This document shows, one piece after another, positions 50,382-58,926 of a stretch of DNA of 64,000 nt. Every line of letters starts with the position of its first letter. The stretch's first letter is position 1. The stretch lies in contig NZ_JACCBU010000001.1 in the NCBI RefSeq assembly GCF_013407955.1, positions 6,634,001 to 6,698,000 of the forward strand, written 5' to 3'. The position numbers were made by a program, and so were the translations under genes. Source of the stretch: Microlunatus parietis. Lineage in GTDB: Bacteria; Actinomycetota; Actinomycetes; Propionibacteriales; Propionibacteriaceae. The notes beneath the pieces are model-generated. The model searched no databases. It was not told the origin of the DNA and worked only from the letters and a program-made list of their open reading frames with translations.

Positions 50382-50444
50382 CGCCGACCGGTCACAAGCG
50401 CAGCGACACGCCGCCCAAACGCCTGCTTTTGTGACGGGTCGGCG
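50382..50444 (-). repeat. long hairpin repeat, copy 3 of 3 (inverted)
   Basis: Arms CGCCGACCGGTCAC (50382-50395) and GTGACGGGTCGGCG (50431-50444), one mismatch. It points toward copy 2 and begins 5 bp past the namZ stop, so it may end that transcript. Confidence 0.85.
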
Positions 50445-50449
50445 GGTTG

Positions 50450-51706
50450 TCAGTAGCGGAGGAGGTCGGGGGTGGCGATCCAGGCGGTGGGGTGGGTCGA
50501 GGGCGGGAGCAGGGGCTCCAAGGGGGAGCGGGCGGCGATCGCCTCGCGGAGGGCGGGGGAGCCCCAGAGCTTGTCCAGGGCGAAGCCCCGGGCGCCGGGG
50601 ATGTCGATGCCGGTGTCGCCGTCCTCCCGAACCCCGAACTCGGGGTAGAGCTCCCCGGCGACCTCCATGATCACCAGGCTGGTCCGGAGCGGGTCGAACG
50701 CCTCCCGGTCGATCACGTGCAGGGCGACGCCGTGGCAGGTCTGGTCGACGAACTTGTGGAACGTGGGGACGAACGAGGTGGCTCGGACCAGCACGCCGGG
50801 CAGGCCGCGCTCGGTCACCGCGTCGGCCAGTCGGTGATCACAGAACGGGGCACCGAGGGTCTCGAACGGCCGGGTGGTGCCCCGGCCCTCGGTCAGGTTG
50901 GTGCCCTCGAACAAGCCCGTACCGGCATAGCAGATCGCCGTGTCCAGGGTCGGGATGTTCGGCGACGGCGGTACCCAGGCCCACCCGGTCTCGTCGTACC
51001 AGAGCTCCCGGCTCCAGCCGTCAGCGGTGATCACATCCAGGTCGATCGGCTGCCCGAGCCGGTCCGCGACGGCGGTCCGGTTGAGCTGATCGGCGAGCTC
51101 GCCGACGGTCAGCCCGTGCCGCAACGGTATCGGCACCCGGCCGATGAAGCTCTCCTGGCCGGGCTCCAGCAACGGGCCCGCGGAGACCAGCCCGGTCAGC
51201 GGGTTGGGCCGGTCCAGGACGACGAACCGGCGCCCGGCCCGGCCGGCCGCCTGCATCAGGTCGAACATCGTCCAGATGTAGGTGTAGTAGCGCACCCCGA
51301 TGTCCTGCAGGTCGAACAGCAGGGTCGACACGCCCGACTTCTCGATGAGTTGATCTTGCTGCTCCGGCGTCGTCCGGTACGTGTCGTACAAGGGAAGTCC
51401 GGTCACCGGATCATGATCACCGGCCTCGACGAAGCCGGCCTGCGCCGTGCCGAGCAGCCCGTGCTCCGGCCCGAACAGCGAGGTCAGCTCGATCCCCGCC
51501 TCGAGCAGCCCGCCGGCGATCGGCCGCAGGTCGCGGCGCACACCGGTGAAGTTCGTGATCAGACCGACCGGGCCGTCACCGCCCAACAGCCCCGGGTCTA
51601 GGATCAGCCGGTCCGCGCCACTGGTGACGGACGTGCCGGACAGGCTGGATGGGCCGGACGGGTCGGCGGGACCGGGTCGGGGCTGCTTGCGGGATATGTC
51701 GGCCAT
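50450..51706 (-). CDS. namZ: exo-beta-N-acetylmuramidase NamZ (DUF1343 family)
   Basis: A 418-residue protein of the DUF1343/NamZ family, which releases terminal MurNAc from peptidoglycan fragments. Landmarks: GLITNFTGVRRDL, ELTSLFGPEHGLLGTAQAG, LFDLQDIGVRYYTYIWTM, RRFVVLDRPNPLTG and GTNLTEGRGTTRPFE. Most members have a signal peptide; this one has a Pro/Ser-rich but non-hydrophobic N-terminus, so it may be cytoplasmic. It is divergent from murQ, whose product handles MurNAc-6-P, giving a MurNAc salvage unit. Confidence 0.9.
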   Translation of the reverse strand: MADISRKQPRPGPADPSGPSSLSGTSVTSGADRLILDPGLLGGDGPVGLITNFTGVRRDLRPIAGGLLEAGIELTSLFGPEHGLLGTAQAGFVEAGDHDPVTGLPLYDTYRTTPEQQDQLIEKSGVSTLLFDLQDIGVRYYTYIWTMFDLMQAAGRAGRRFVVLDRPNPLTGLVSAGPLLEPGQESFIGRVPIPLRHGLTVGELADQLNRTAVADRLGQPIDLDVITADGWSRELWYDETGWAWVPPSPNIPTLDTAICYAGTGLFEGTNLTEGRGTTRPFETLGAPFCDHRLADAVTERGLPGVLVRATSFVPTFHKFVDQTCHGVALHVIDREAFDPLRTSLVIMEVAGELYPEFGVREDGDTGIDIPGARGFALDKLWGSPALREAIAARSPLEPLLPPSTHPTAWIATPDLLRY

Positions 51707-51745
51707 CGGTGACCTTTCCGGTTACGATGCGGGCTACAGGTAGAG

Positions 51746-51777
51746 AAATTACCCAAGGTCGACTGTGCGGGTAAATA
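51746..51777. promoter_or_regulatory. inverted repeat in the namZ-murQ divergent promoter
   Basis: TTACCC and GGGTAA (within AAATTACCC and GGGTAAATA) are separated by 14 bp in the 115-bp gap. Candidate operator for a regulator of both genes, such as an RpiR/MurR protein. Confidence 0.4.
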
Positions 51778-51821
51778 CCGCACCAAGCGTTTTGGGCCGT
51801 GCAGGACCAACGAGGAGAGAG

Positions 51822-52763
51822 ATGACGCCACCTCCGGACCGGCCACGTCTCGAGGGTCTCGGGACCGAGGCGTACGACCGGCGGTTCGGTCGCCTGGACG
51901 AGATGAGTGTGGCCGAGATCGTGGACACGATGACCGAGGCGGCCTTCGCGGTGCCGAGGGCGGTCGCCGCGGCCGGCGATCAGATCGACGCGGCGATCTC
52001 GGCCGCCGAACCCGGCTTCGCGGCCGGCGGCCGGCTGATCTACGTCGGGGCCGGCACCTCCGGCCGGCTCGGCGTACTGGACGCCTCGGAGTGCCCGCCC
52101 ACGTTCCACACCGACCCCGGCCGGGTGGTCGGGGTGATCGCCGGCGGACGGACCGCGCTGGTCGACTCGATCGAGGGCGCCGAGGACGATTCCGCCGCCG
52201 GTGCCGCCGATATCACGGCCCTGAAGCCGACCCCGGACGACACCGTGGTCGGCATCGCGGCCAGCGGCCGGACCCCGTACGTCCGCGGCGCGCTGCAGGC
52301 CGCCAAGAGCGCCGGTGCGGTGACGATCTCGCTGTCCTGCAACAGCCCGGCCGAGCTGTCCCAGCACGCCGATCACCCGATCGAGGCGCCGGCCGGGCCC
52401 GAGGTCGTGGCCGGCTCCACCCGACTCAACGCGGGCTCGGTGCAGAAGCTGGTGCTGAACATGATCAGCACCGCACTGATGGTCCGCACCGGCCGCACGT
52501 ACGGCAATCTGATGGTCGACATGCAGGCCACCAACGCGAAGCTGCGGCAGCGCGCGATCCGGCTGGTCAGCACGATCGCCCAGGTCGACGCCGGCCCGGC
52601 CGAGGAGGCCCTGGACGCGGCCGATCAGGAGGTCAAGACGGCCTCGGTGATGATCACCCGCGGCGTCGACGCCGACCAGGCCCGCAAGCTGGTGGACGAG
52701 GCCGGCGGGCGGCTGGGCGTCGCCATCGGGCTGCCCAGCTCGCGCCATCCGGCCCTGTCCTGA
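51822..52763 (+). CDS. murQ: N-acetylmuramic acid 6-phosphate etherase
   Basis: A 313-residue MurQ that splits the lactyl ether of MurNAc-6-P to GlcNAc-6-P and D-lactate. SIS-fold landmarks: IYVGAGTSGRLGVLDASECPP (catalytic Glu), VVGVIAGGRTALVDSIEGAEDD, VVGIAASGRTPYVRGAL, PAGPEVVAGSTRLNAGS and NLMVDMQATNAKLRQRAIRL. GAGGAGAGAG precedes ATG 51822. It acts in the cytoplasm after uptake and phosphorylation of MurNAc; a MurNAc kinase is not in the window. Confidence 0.95.
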   Translation: MTPPPDRPRLEGLGTEAYDRRFGRLDEMSVAEIVDTMTEAAFAVPRAVAAAGDQIDAAISAAEPGFAAGGRLIYVGAGTSGRLGVLDASECPPTFHTDPGRVVGVIAGGRTALVDSIEGAEDDSAAGAADITALKPTPDDTVVGIAASGRTPYVRGALQAAKSAGAVTISLSCNSPAELSQHADHPIEAPAGPEVVAGSTRLNAGSVQKLVLNMISTALMVRTGRTYGNLMVDMQATNAKLRQRAIRLVSTIAQVDAGPAEEALDAADQEVKTASVMITRGVDADQARKLVDEAGGRLGVAIGLPSSRHPALS

Positions 52764-52772
52764 GAGCAGGCG

Positions 52773-53258
52773 TCAGCAGGCGTTCGCGTGCTCGCGCCAG
52801 CCGGGCACCCGGGGCTTCCAGGAGAGCAGCATCCCGGCCTCGGCCGGAGTCCGGTTCCCTTTGCGGGCGTTGCAGTCCTGGCAGGCCGCGACCGTGTTCA
52901 GCCAGGTGTTCCGGCCGCCGCGGGACTGCGGCATCAGGTGGTCGACCGTGGTCGCCCTGCGGCCGCAGTAGGCACAGGTGTGCCGGTCCCGGCGCAGCAC
53001 GCCGCGCTTGGACCACAGCGGGCTGCGGGCGTACAGGAACGTGGTCTTGACGTAGCGGATCAACCGCAGCACCAGCGGCCACGGGTACGGTCCGATCCGG
53101 CGGTCCTCGTGGGCCTGCTCGACCACCGCGACCTCACGGACCAGCATCCGGATCGCGTGCTTCAGGGTCACCGTGTGCAGAGCGGTGTTGTCGGTGTTCA
53201 GGACCAGGACTCCGGGGGCAGCACGAAAGGGCCCGGCCGCTGTCGCGATGACCGACAT
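52773..53258 (-). CDS. HNH endonuclease
   Basis: A 161-residue HNH nuclease of the type common in actinobacteria: CAYCGRRATTVDHLMPQSRG, then NTVAACQDCNARKGNRTPAE, with two CxxC zinc pairs, the DH catalytic pair and Asn/His. ATG 53258 is preceded by AGGAGG. Its stop lies 9 bp from the convergent murQ stop. It has no visible mobile-element context; the role of this family is unclear. Confidence 0.9.
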   Translation of the reverse strand: MSVIATAAGPFRAAPGVLVLNTDNTALHTVTLKHAIRMLVREVAVVEQAHEDRRIGPYPWPLVLRLIRYVKTTFLYARSPLWSKRGVLRRDRHTCAYCGRRATTVDHLMPQSRGGRNTWLNTVAACQDCNARKGNRTPAEAGMLLSWKPRVPGWREHANAC

Positions 53259-53405
53259 GCTGCACCTCCTCAGTCGAACTAGCCGTTCCGACCAACCAGG
53301 GTGCCCGATGGATCGAAACCTTGTCATCGGCTTATTCCATGGAGATTATTGCCGACGGCACCCAACCTCGGGTCGGCGGCTCGACGCATCTGGTCATAAT
53401 GAAGG

Positions 53406-53810
53406 GTGAATTTCCTCAAGCGGCTGTTCGGCAGATCCGATGACGAGGAGTCCGGGCCGGACCTTCCGATCACTCTTGACGTCGAACAGCGCAAGGCTCA
53501 GCTGCTGCGACTGGAGCAGTCTCTGGACGCGCTCGTCGCCGCGATGAAGGAGGATCGGACCCGGCTGCAGAACCCCGGTTGGCGGGAACGCGTCGCCGAG
53601 TACGGGCGGCTGGCCGGCGAGGCGATGACCCAGCGCCAGGCGACCCTGTCCCGGGACCGGCTGCTCGATCTCGTGTTCGAGGTACGGCCCGTGTTCACCG
53701 GTCCGATCCCGCCGGAGTTGGAGCAGATCGGGCCGTTGCAGGACGAGGTGATGGCCGCCGCCGAGGCGCTGCGCGAGGTGCTGCCGGGAGAGCGCGGCGG
53801 AGCTGCCTGA
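53406..53810 (+). CDS. hypothetical protein
   Basis: A 134-residue soluble, acidic protein. Residues 1-10 (MNFLKRLFGR) form a short basic amphipathic start and about 25-65 a probable coiled helix (RKAQLLRLEQSLDALVAAM). GTG start at 53406. I do not recognise a family. It is followed by two strong hairpins. Confidence 0.6.
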   Translation: MNFLKRLFGRSDDEESGPDLPITLDVEQRKAQLLRLEQSLDALVAAMKEDRTRLQNPGWRERVAEYGRLAGEAMTQRQATLSRDRLLDLVFEVRPVFTGPIPPELEQIGPLQDEVMAAAEALREVLPGERGGAA

Positions 53811-53856
53811 CCGCCTCCCCCGAAAGGGTGAGGCGGACCCTGGGCACGGCCAGGGT
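53811..53856 (+). terminator. two tandem hairpins after the 53406 gene
   Basis: First: CCGCCTC-CCC-GAAA-GGG-GAGGCGG (53811-53836, one bulge, GAAA loop), directly at the stop. Second: ACCCTGG-6 nt-CCAGGGT (53837-53856). A short T-run (TTTT) follows at 53875. Together a good transcription stop. Confidence 0.7.
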
Positions 53857-53973
53857 TGCCCCTGATCATTAGGGTTTTGCCAGCACCCGAGCGGTCACCG
53901 CTAGGGTGCCGACCATGGCCTCGGGGGAGCGTCTCACCTGGGCCGCCCAGGTGTTGGAGAGGACCCGCCTGTC

Positions 53974-56900
53974 ATGGCCCTGCTGACCCGGCTCAGCTTG
54001 ATCAACCGGCTCGTCGTAGCGCTGATCTCGTTGGCGATCATCGTCTTCGGCGTGATCGCCACCACCTCGCTCAAGCAGGAGTTGCTGCCCAGCATCACCG
54101 CGCCGCAGGCCGTGGTGATCGTGCAGTACCCGGGTGCAGCGCCGGACATCGTCGCCGACGATGCCGCAGCCCCGCTGGAGCAGGCGGTCCGCAACGTCTC
54201 CGGCGTCACCCAGGTCGACTCCGTCTCCTCCACGAACTCGTCCCAGATCACGGTGATGTGGGAGTACGGGCTGGACGACGACAAGGTGCTCGGAGAGATC
54301 AACTCCGCGGTCTCGGCGACGAAGTCGACCCTGCCCGAGCAGGTGACGACCGAGGTGTTCGCCGGCAGCACCGACGACATCCCGGTGATCCAGCTCGCGG
54401 TCGCCTCCGACCTGCCCCTGGACAAGTTCGGGCCGCTGGTGGACGACGTCGCGGTGAGCGCCCTGAAGGGGCTGCCCGGCGTCCGTGACGTGACGCTGTC
54501 CGGTCAGGACACCAAGGAACTCGCGGTCACGCTGGACCAGAAGAAGCTTGATGATCATGAACTGACCGCCCAGCAGGTGAACCAGACGCTCGAAGCTCAG
54601 CTGAGTGTGCTGCCGGCCGGCACTACCTATCGGGGCGGTACCGAACTGTCGGTCGAGGTCGGCGCGGCACCCGGTTCGGTGGACGCGGTGAAGAAGCTGG
54701 CGATCGCGACGTCGGACGGGCCGGTCCGGCTCAGCGAGATCGCCGAGGTGAAGCTCCAGTCGGTCGCCCGCAGCTCGATCGCGCGCGCCGAGGGCCGGCC
54801 GTCGCTCGGTCTCGCGGTGATGAAGACCCCCGACGCCGACACGGTACGGGTCTCGCACGCGGTCCAGGCCGCGCTGCCGGGATTGCAGACCGAGCTCGGC
54901 AACAACGCCTCGTTCAGTACGGTGTTCGACCAGGCGCCGATGATCGAGCAGTCGCTGCACGACCTGGCCGTCGAGGGCGGGCTCGGCCTGGTCTTCGCGA
55001 TCATCGTGATCTTGCTCTTCCTGTTGTCCGCGCGGTCGACGCTGATCACCGCGATCTCGATCCCGCTGTCCCTGCTGATCGCGATGGTCGGTCTGTGGAT
55101 CGGGCAGTACTCGCTCAACCTGTTCACCCTGGCGGCGCTGACCGTCGCGGTCGGCCGGGTGGTGGACGACTCGATCGTGGTGGTCGAGAACATCAAACGG
55201 CACAGCCTCGGCATGAGCGGACGCCGGCTGTCGATCGACCAGGTGGTCGACTCGGTCAAGGAGGTCGCCGGCGCCGTCACCGCGTCCACCCTGACCACGA
55301 TCGCGGTGTTCCTGCCGGTCGCCTTCGTCACCGGCTCCACCGGCGAGTTGTTCCGGCCGTTCGCGGTCACCGTCGCGATCGCGCTGGCCGCCTCGCTGCT
55401 GGTGTCGCTGACCATCGTGCCGCTGCTGGCGTTCTGGTTCTTCCGCGGCCGCAAGCAGAAGGCGGGCGCGGCGCCGGCCCGGGCAGAGGAGAACCCGGAG
55501 CGGGTCACCCCGTTGCAGAAGGGTTATCTGCCGGTCCTCAACTGGACCCTGCGGCACCCGGTGATCACCTTGATCATCTCCTTCGTGATCTTCCTCGGGA
55601 CGCTCGGCGCATCGACGCTGCTGAAGACCGACTTCCTCGGCTCGCTCGGTGACGACCGGGCGCTGCAGATCAACCAGGAGCTGCCGTCCGGCACCCGGCT
55701 CGAAACGACCGCCGAGTCGGCGGCCAAGATCGAGAAGGTGCTCGCCGACGACCCGGACGTGAAGAGCTACCAGTCGACGATCGGCCAGCCGGGCGAGGCG
55801 AACGTCGCCACCTATTCGATCACCCTGACCGACGAGGCCGATGCCGGCGCGGCGACCGACCGGATCCGGGAGCAGCTGGCCGCGATCCCGGACGCCGGCG
55901 AGGTCAGGGTCACTTCGGCGACGGCCGCGTACACCTCGAACGACGTCACCGTCACCCTGACCGGGGATGATCAGAAGCAGCTCGACGCCGCCGCAGCAGC
56001 GGTGCAGGCGGCCGTGGCCGGGGTGCCGGGTCTGACCGACGTACGCACCGATCTTTCCGAGCAGCGTCCGGTGCTCCGGGTCCAGGTCGACCAGCAGAAG
56101 GCGGCCGACTACGGCTTCACCCAGGCCGAGATCGGCGCCGCGGTCGCGGGCGCCCTGCGCGGTACGCCGATCGGCGAGGTCACCCTGGACGGCGAGACCC
56201 ACGACCTGGTGCTGCGGACGTTCAAGGGCACCGCAGGGCCGGAGGACATCGAGCAACTGAAGCTGCCGGTGTCGCAGTTGCAGCAGCAGAAGGCGCAGGA
56301 GAAGGCGCAGGACGAGCTGGAGAAGAAGTCCGACGCGCTGGAGAAGCGGCAGGAGGACCTGCAGGAGCGGCAGAAGGACCTGCAGGAGACCCAGAAGGAC
56401 CAGTCCGACGAGGCCAAGCGGGAGGCCGAGGAGCAGACCGAGGATCAGCGCCGCGACCTGGAGGAGTCCCGGGACGACGCCCAGGAGTCGCTGGCCGATC
56501 TGCGCGACCAGCTCCGGGAACTGCGCAACAGCCCGGAGCCCCCGCCGCCCGCGCCGCCGTCGCCGGGCCAGCCGCCCGGTCCGGGTGGTCTTCCGGTGAC
56601 CCAGGAGCAACTCGCCTGGCAGAAGCAGATGGAGCAGCGCGCGCAGGCGATCGCCCAGCTCCAGGCCGCGGTCGAGCAGGCCGAGCAGGCGCTCGAGCAG
56701 ATCGACGAGCAGCTCGAGGCGATGGACGAGCAGCAGGAGAAGAGCGACGAGCAGACCCAGGATCAGGAGGAACTCGCCGACGAGCAGGAGCGGATCGCCG
56801 ATCTGCAGGAGGAACTGGCCGATGACCAGAAGAAGCTGGCCGAGGAGCAACAGGACCTGGCCGATCTGAAGGCCGGCGCGATCACCGTCGGCAGCCTCGC

Positions 56901-57786
56901 CAAGGTGGTCGAGCAGAAGACGCCGATCACGGTGAAGCATGTCGACGGCCAGCGCGCGGTGACGATCACCGCGACGCCGACCGGGTCCGACCTCGGCGCG
57001 GTGTCGGCCGCCCTGATGACCGCGGTGAACGGCGTCGAACTGCCGCCGGGGATCGCCCAGGAGCAGGGCGGCGCCTCGGCCGAGCAGCAGGAGGCCTTCG
57101 TCCAGCTCGGGCTGGCCATGCTGCTGGCGATCGTGCTCGTCTTCATCATCATGGTGGCGACGTTCCGCAGCCTGCTGCAGCCGCTGATCCTGCTGGTGTC
57201 GATTCCGTTCGCGGCGACCGGTGCCCTGGTCGGCCTGCTGGCCACGAACACCGCGCTCGGCGTACCCGCGATGGTCGGGTTGTTGATGTTGATCGGCATC
57301 GTGGTGACCAACGCGATCGTGCTGATCGACTTGATCAACACCTACCGGGAGCGCGGTGCCGAGCCGCAGGCGGCGATCGTCGACGGTGCCCGGCTCCGGC
57401 TGCGGCCGATCATCATGACCGCCGCGGCGACCATCTGCGCCCTGACCCCGATGGCGTTCGGCCTGACCGGCGGCGGCGTCTTCATCTCCCGCCCGCTCGC
57501 CGTGGTCGTGATCGGCGGCCTGGTCTCCTCGACGATCCTGACCCTGATCTTGGTCCCGGTGCTCTACAGCCTGGTCTCCAAGATCGGCTACAAGCCGCCC
57601 GCCCAGCCCGCGGCGGAGCAGCCGGCCACGCCGCCGGAGGGTGGGCCCGACCACGGCCAGGCCGAGGCGTCGCCGACCCCGCTGGAGCAAGATCAACAGG
57701 AACAGCCGGATCAGCCGGCCGAGGAACGGGACACGGTCTTCCCGCTCGACGACGAGCCGCGCCGCGACGGGCCCGGCACGCACTGA
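53974..57786 (+). CDS. RND (HAE1/AcrB-like) efflux transporter with inserted coiled-coil hairpin
   Basis: A 1270-residue RND transporter, much longer than the ~1030 of AcrB/SwrC. The two-fold repeat is clear: TM1 (about 12-32), porter loop 1, TM2-6 (about 330-490), TM7 (about 525-545), porter loop 2, TM8-12 (about 1050-1205). The proton-relay pair is in TM4 (VGRVVDDSIVVVENI); in TM10 the Lys of AcrB is Thr (GIVVTNAIVLIDL), as in Gram-positive SwrC-type proteins from memory. Porter loop 2 has an extra stretch (about 767-968): a Gln/Glu/Lys-rich helix, a Pro-rich turn (SPEPPPPAPPSPGQPPG, near 854-876) and a second helix, an antiparallel coiled-coil hairpin. An acidic tail of ~65 residues follows. 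No MFP or outer-membrane partner is near. Confidence 0.9.
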   Translation: MALLTRLSLINRLVVALISLAIIVFGVIATTSLKQELLPSITAPQAVVIVQYPGAAPDIVADDAAAPLEQAVRNVSGVTQVDSVSSTNSSQITVMWEYGLDDDKVLGEINSAVSATKSTLPEQVTTEVFAGSTDDIPVIQLAVASDLPLDKFGPLVDDVAVSALKGLPGVRDVTLSGQDTKELAVTLDQKKLDDHELTAQQVNQTLEAQLSVLPAGTTYRGGTELSVEVGAAPGSVDAVKKLAIATSDGPVRLSEIAEVKLQSVARSSIARAEGRPSLGLAVMKTPDADTVRVSHAVQAALPGLQTELGNNASFSTVFDQAPMIEQSLHDLAVEGGLGLVFAIIVILLFLLSARSTLITAISIPLSLLIAMVGLWIGQYSLNLFTLAALTVAVGRVVDDSIVVVENIKRHSLGMSGRRLSIDQVVDSVKEVAGAVTASTLTTIAVFLPVAFVTGSTGELFRPFAVTVAIALAASLLVSLTIVPLLAFWFFRGRKQKAGAAPARAEENPERVTPLQKGYLPVLNWTLRHPVITLIISFVIFLGTLGASTLLKTDFLGSLGDDRALQINQELPSGTRLETTAESAAKIEKVLADDPDVKSYQSTIGQPGEANVATYSITLTDEADAGAATDRIREQLAAIPDAGEVRVTSATAAYTSNDVTVTLTGDDQKQLDAAAAAVQAAVAGVPGLTDVRTDLSEQRPVLRVQVDQQKAADYGFTQAEIGAAVAGALRGTPIGEVTLDGETHDLVLRTFKGTAGPEDIEQLKLPVSQLQQQKAQEKAQDELEKKSDALEKRQEDLQERQKDLQETQKDQSDEAKREAEEQTEDQRRDLEESRDDAQESLADLRDQLRELRNSPEPPPPAPPSPGQPPGPGGLPVTQEQLAWQKQMEQRAQAIAQLQAAVEQAEQALEQIDEQLEAMDEQQEKSDEQTQDQEELADEQERIADLQEELADDQKKLAEEQQDLADLKAGAITVGSLAKVVEQKTPITVKHVDGQRAVTITATPTGSDLGAVSAALMTAVNGVELPPGIAQEQGGASAEQQEAFVQLGLAMLLAIVLVFIIMVATFRSLLQPLILLVSIPFAATGALVGLLATNTALGVPAMVGLLMLIGIVVTNAIVLIDLINTYRERGAEPQAAIVDGARLRLRPIIMTAAATICALTPMAFGLTGGGVFISRPLAVVVIGGLVSSTILTLILVPVLYSLVSKIGYKPPAQPAAEQPATPPEGGPDHGQAEASPTPLEQDQQEQPDQPAEERDTVFPLDDEPRRDGPGTH

Positions 57787-57873
57787 GCCTGTCGAGTGCC
57801 AGGCCCATGAAGGCGCCCTGAGCTTGTCGAAGGTCAAGGTCAGATGTGCTTTGCCCTTCCGCCTTGCTCAGGG
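57783..57873. repeat. cluster of dispersed-element copies after the RND gene
   Basis: A partial copy CTGAGCCTGTCGAG (57783), CCCTGAGCTTGTCGAAGG (57816-57833) and a degenerate facing copy (57854-57873) lie between the RND stop and the convergent CobW gene. Confidence 0.8.
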
Positions 57874-57882
57874 AACGTCGTC

Positions 57883-58902
57883 CTAGGTCTGGCCCGAGAA
57901 CCGGAGGACGCCCATCAGGTCGTCCTCGGTGAGGGCGGCGGCCTCGTCGTCGGTCGCGATGCAGGCCTCGAGCCGTTTCGTCAGCCGGTCCCGGTCGATT
58001 CCGGCGCCGATCAAGACGAGTTGGCTCGACCGGTCGGCGCCGCGGCGTTCCGGGTCGATCCGCAGTGACGGACCGACCTTGCCGATCACGTACCGGCGGC
58101 GATCACCGGGCACGGCGAACGTGGCGAAGCCCTTGATCCGGAACACCCCGGTCAGGTCGTCGTCGAGCAGCGCCATCAGTCGCCGGGGGTGCAGCGGCCG
58201 TTCGGTCTCGAAGCTCACCGATTCGAACCGGTCGTGCAGATGATCATGGTCGTCATGATCGTGATCATGGTCGGCCAGGGCCAGCGTCGGCTGGTGGTTG
58301 GGGCGCAGTTCGAGTTCGTACAGTAGCTCCGGGTTGACCCGGCCCTCTGTGGTGCAGAGGATCGGTGCGATCGGGTTCAACTCCCGGATCTCCTTGCGGC
58401 GCAGGGATTGCTCGGTCTCGTCGATCCGGTCGATCTTGTTGACGATCACCAGGTCGGCCACTTCGACGTGCCGGTCCAGCTCCGGGTGCTCCAGCCGCGA
58501 CTCCGGGAACGCGGCCGCGTCCACCACCTCCACCAGGCCGCCGTATGCCATCCGGTCGTCCAGCGCCTGGAACACCAGCTGCACCATGGCTCCCGGTTCG
58601 GCGATCCCGCTGGCCTCGATCACGATCACGTCGATCTTCGCCGACGGCGCGGCCAGCCGGTCCAGCATGCCGGCGATCTCGCCGCCGTCGGAGACGCAGC
58701 AGAGGCAGCCGCCGCTGGTGGTGATCATGCTGTCGGTCTGCCCGCCAACCAGCATGGCGTCGATGTTGATCGCCCCGAAGTCGTTGACCACGACCCCGAT
58801 CCGGACGTCCAGACTGTTCCGCAGCAGATGGTTCAGCACGGTGGTCTTGCCGGACCCGAGGAATCCGGCGAGCACGATGATCGGGATCGGAGGCCGAGGC
58901 AC
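57883..58902 (-). CDS. CobW/COG0523 family GTP-binding metallochaperone
   Basis: A 339-residue GTPase. Walker A in AGFLGSGKTTVLNHLL, the metal-binding GGCLCC (CxCC) near residue 68, ASGIAEPG, NKID specificity motif and a His/Asp-rich linker near 215 (DHDHDHDDHDHLHD), then the CobW C-terminal domain. The CxCC plus His-rich loop suggests zinc handling. GTG start at 58902. No Zur box or zinc transporter seen nearby. Confidence 0.92.
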   Translation of the reverse strand: MPRPPIPIIVLAGFLGSGKTTVLNHLLRNSLDVRIGVVVNDFGAINIDAMLVGGQTDSMITTSGGCLCCVSDGGEIAGMLDRLAAPSAKIDVIVIEASGIAEPGAMVQLVFQALDDRMAYGGLVEVVDAAAFPESRLEHPELDRHVEVADLVIVNKIDRIDETEQSLRRKEIRELNPIAPILCTTEGRVNPELLYELELRPNHQPTLALADHDHDHDDHDHLHDRFESVSFETERPLHPRRLMALLDDDLTGVFRIKGFATFAVPGDRRRYVIGKVGPSLRIDPERRGADRSSQLVLIGAGIDRDRLTKRLEACIATDDEAAALTEDDLMGVLRFSGQT

Positions 58903-58926
58903 GGGCTCAACCCTAGTCGTGCGATC

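Larger units (their letters stand above)
49883..50449. other. 567-bp repeat-bounded intergenic region between convergent genes
   Basis: Bounded by inverted copies of the hairpin repeat. Inside are a short coding-like relic (about 50095-50284: VLIGDPRFEVRSYGGG, then AAWIDVPVDGGANGRTVDLI) with no recognisable domain and, directly after it, an inverted repeat with 16-bp perfect arms (50262-50277 and 50324-50339). No complete gene is supported. Confidence 0.7.

Noticed and set aside
53869-57837. Open frame of 1322 codons on the minus strand
   Set aside because: It is the antisense shadow of the RND gene: low-complexity Arg/Gly/Gln text with no start context, while the plus frame has full RND motifs.
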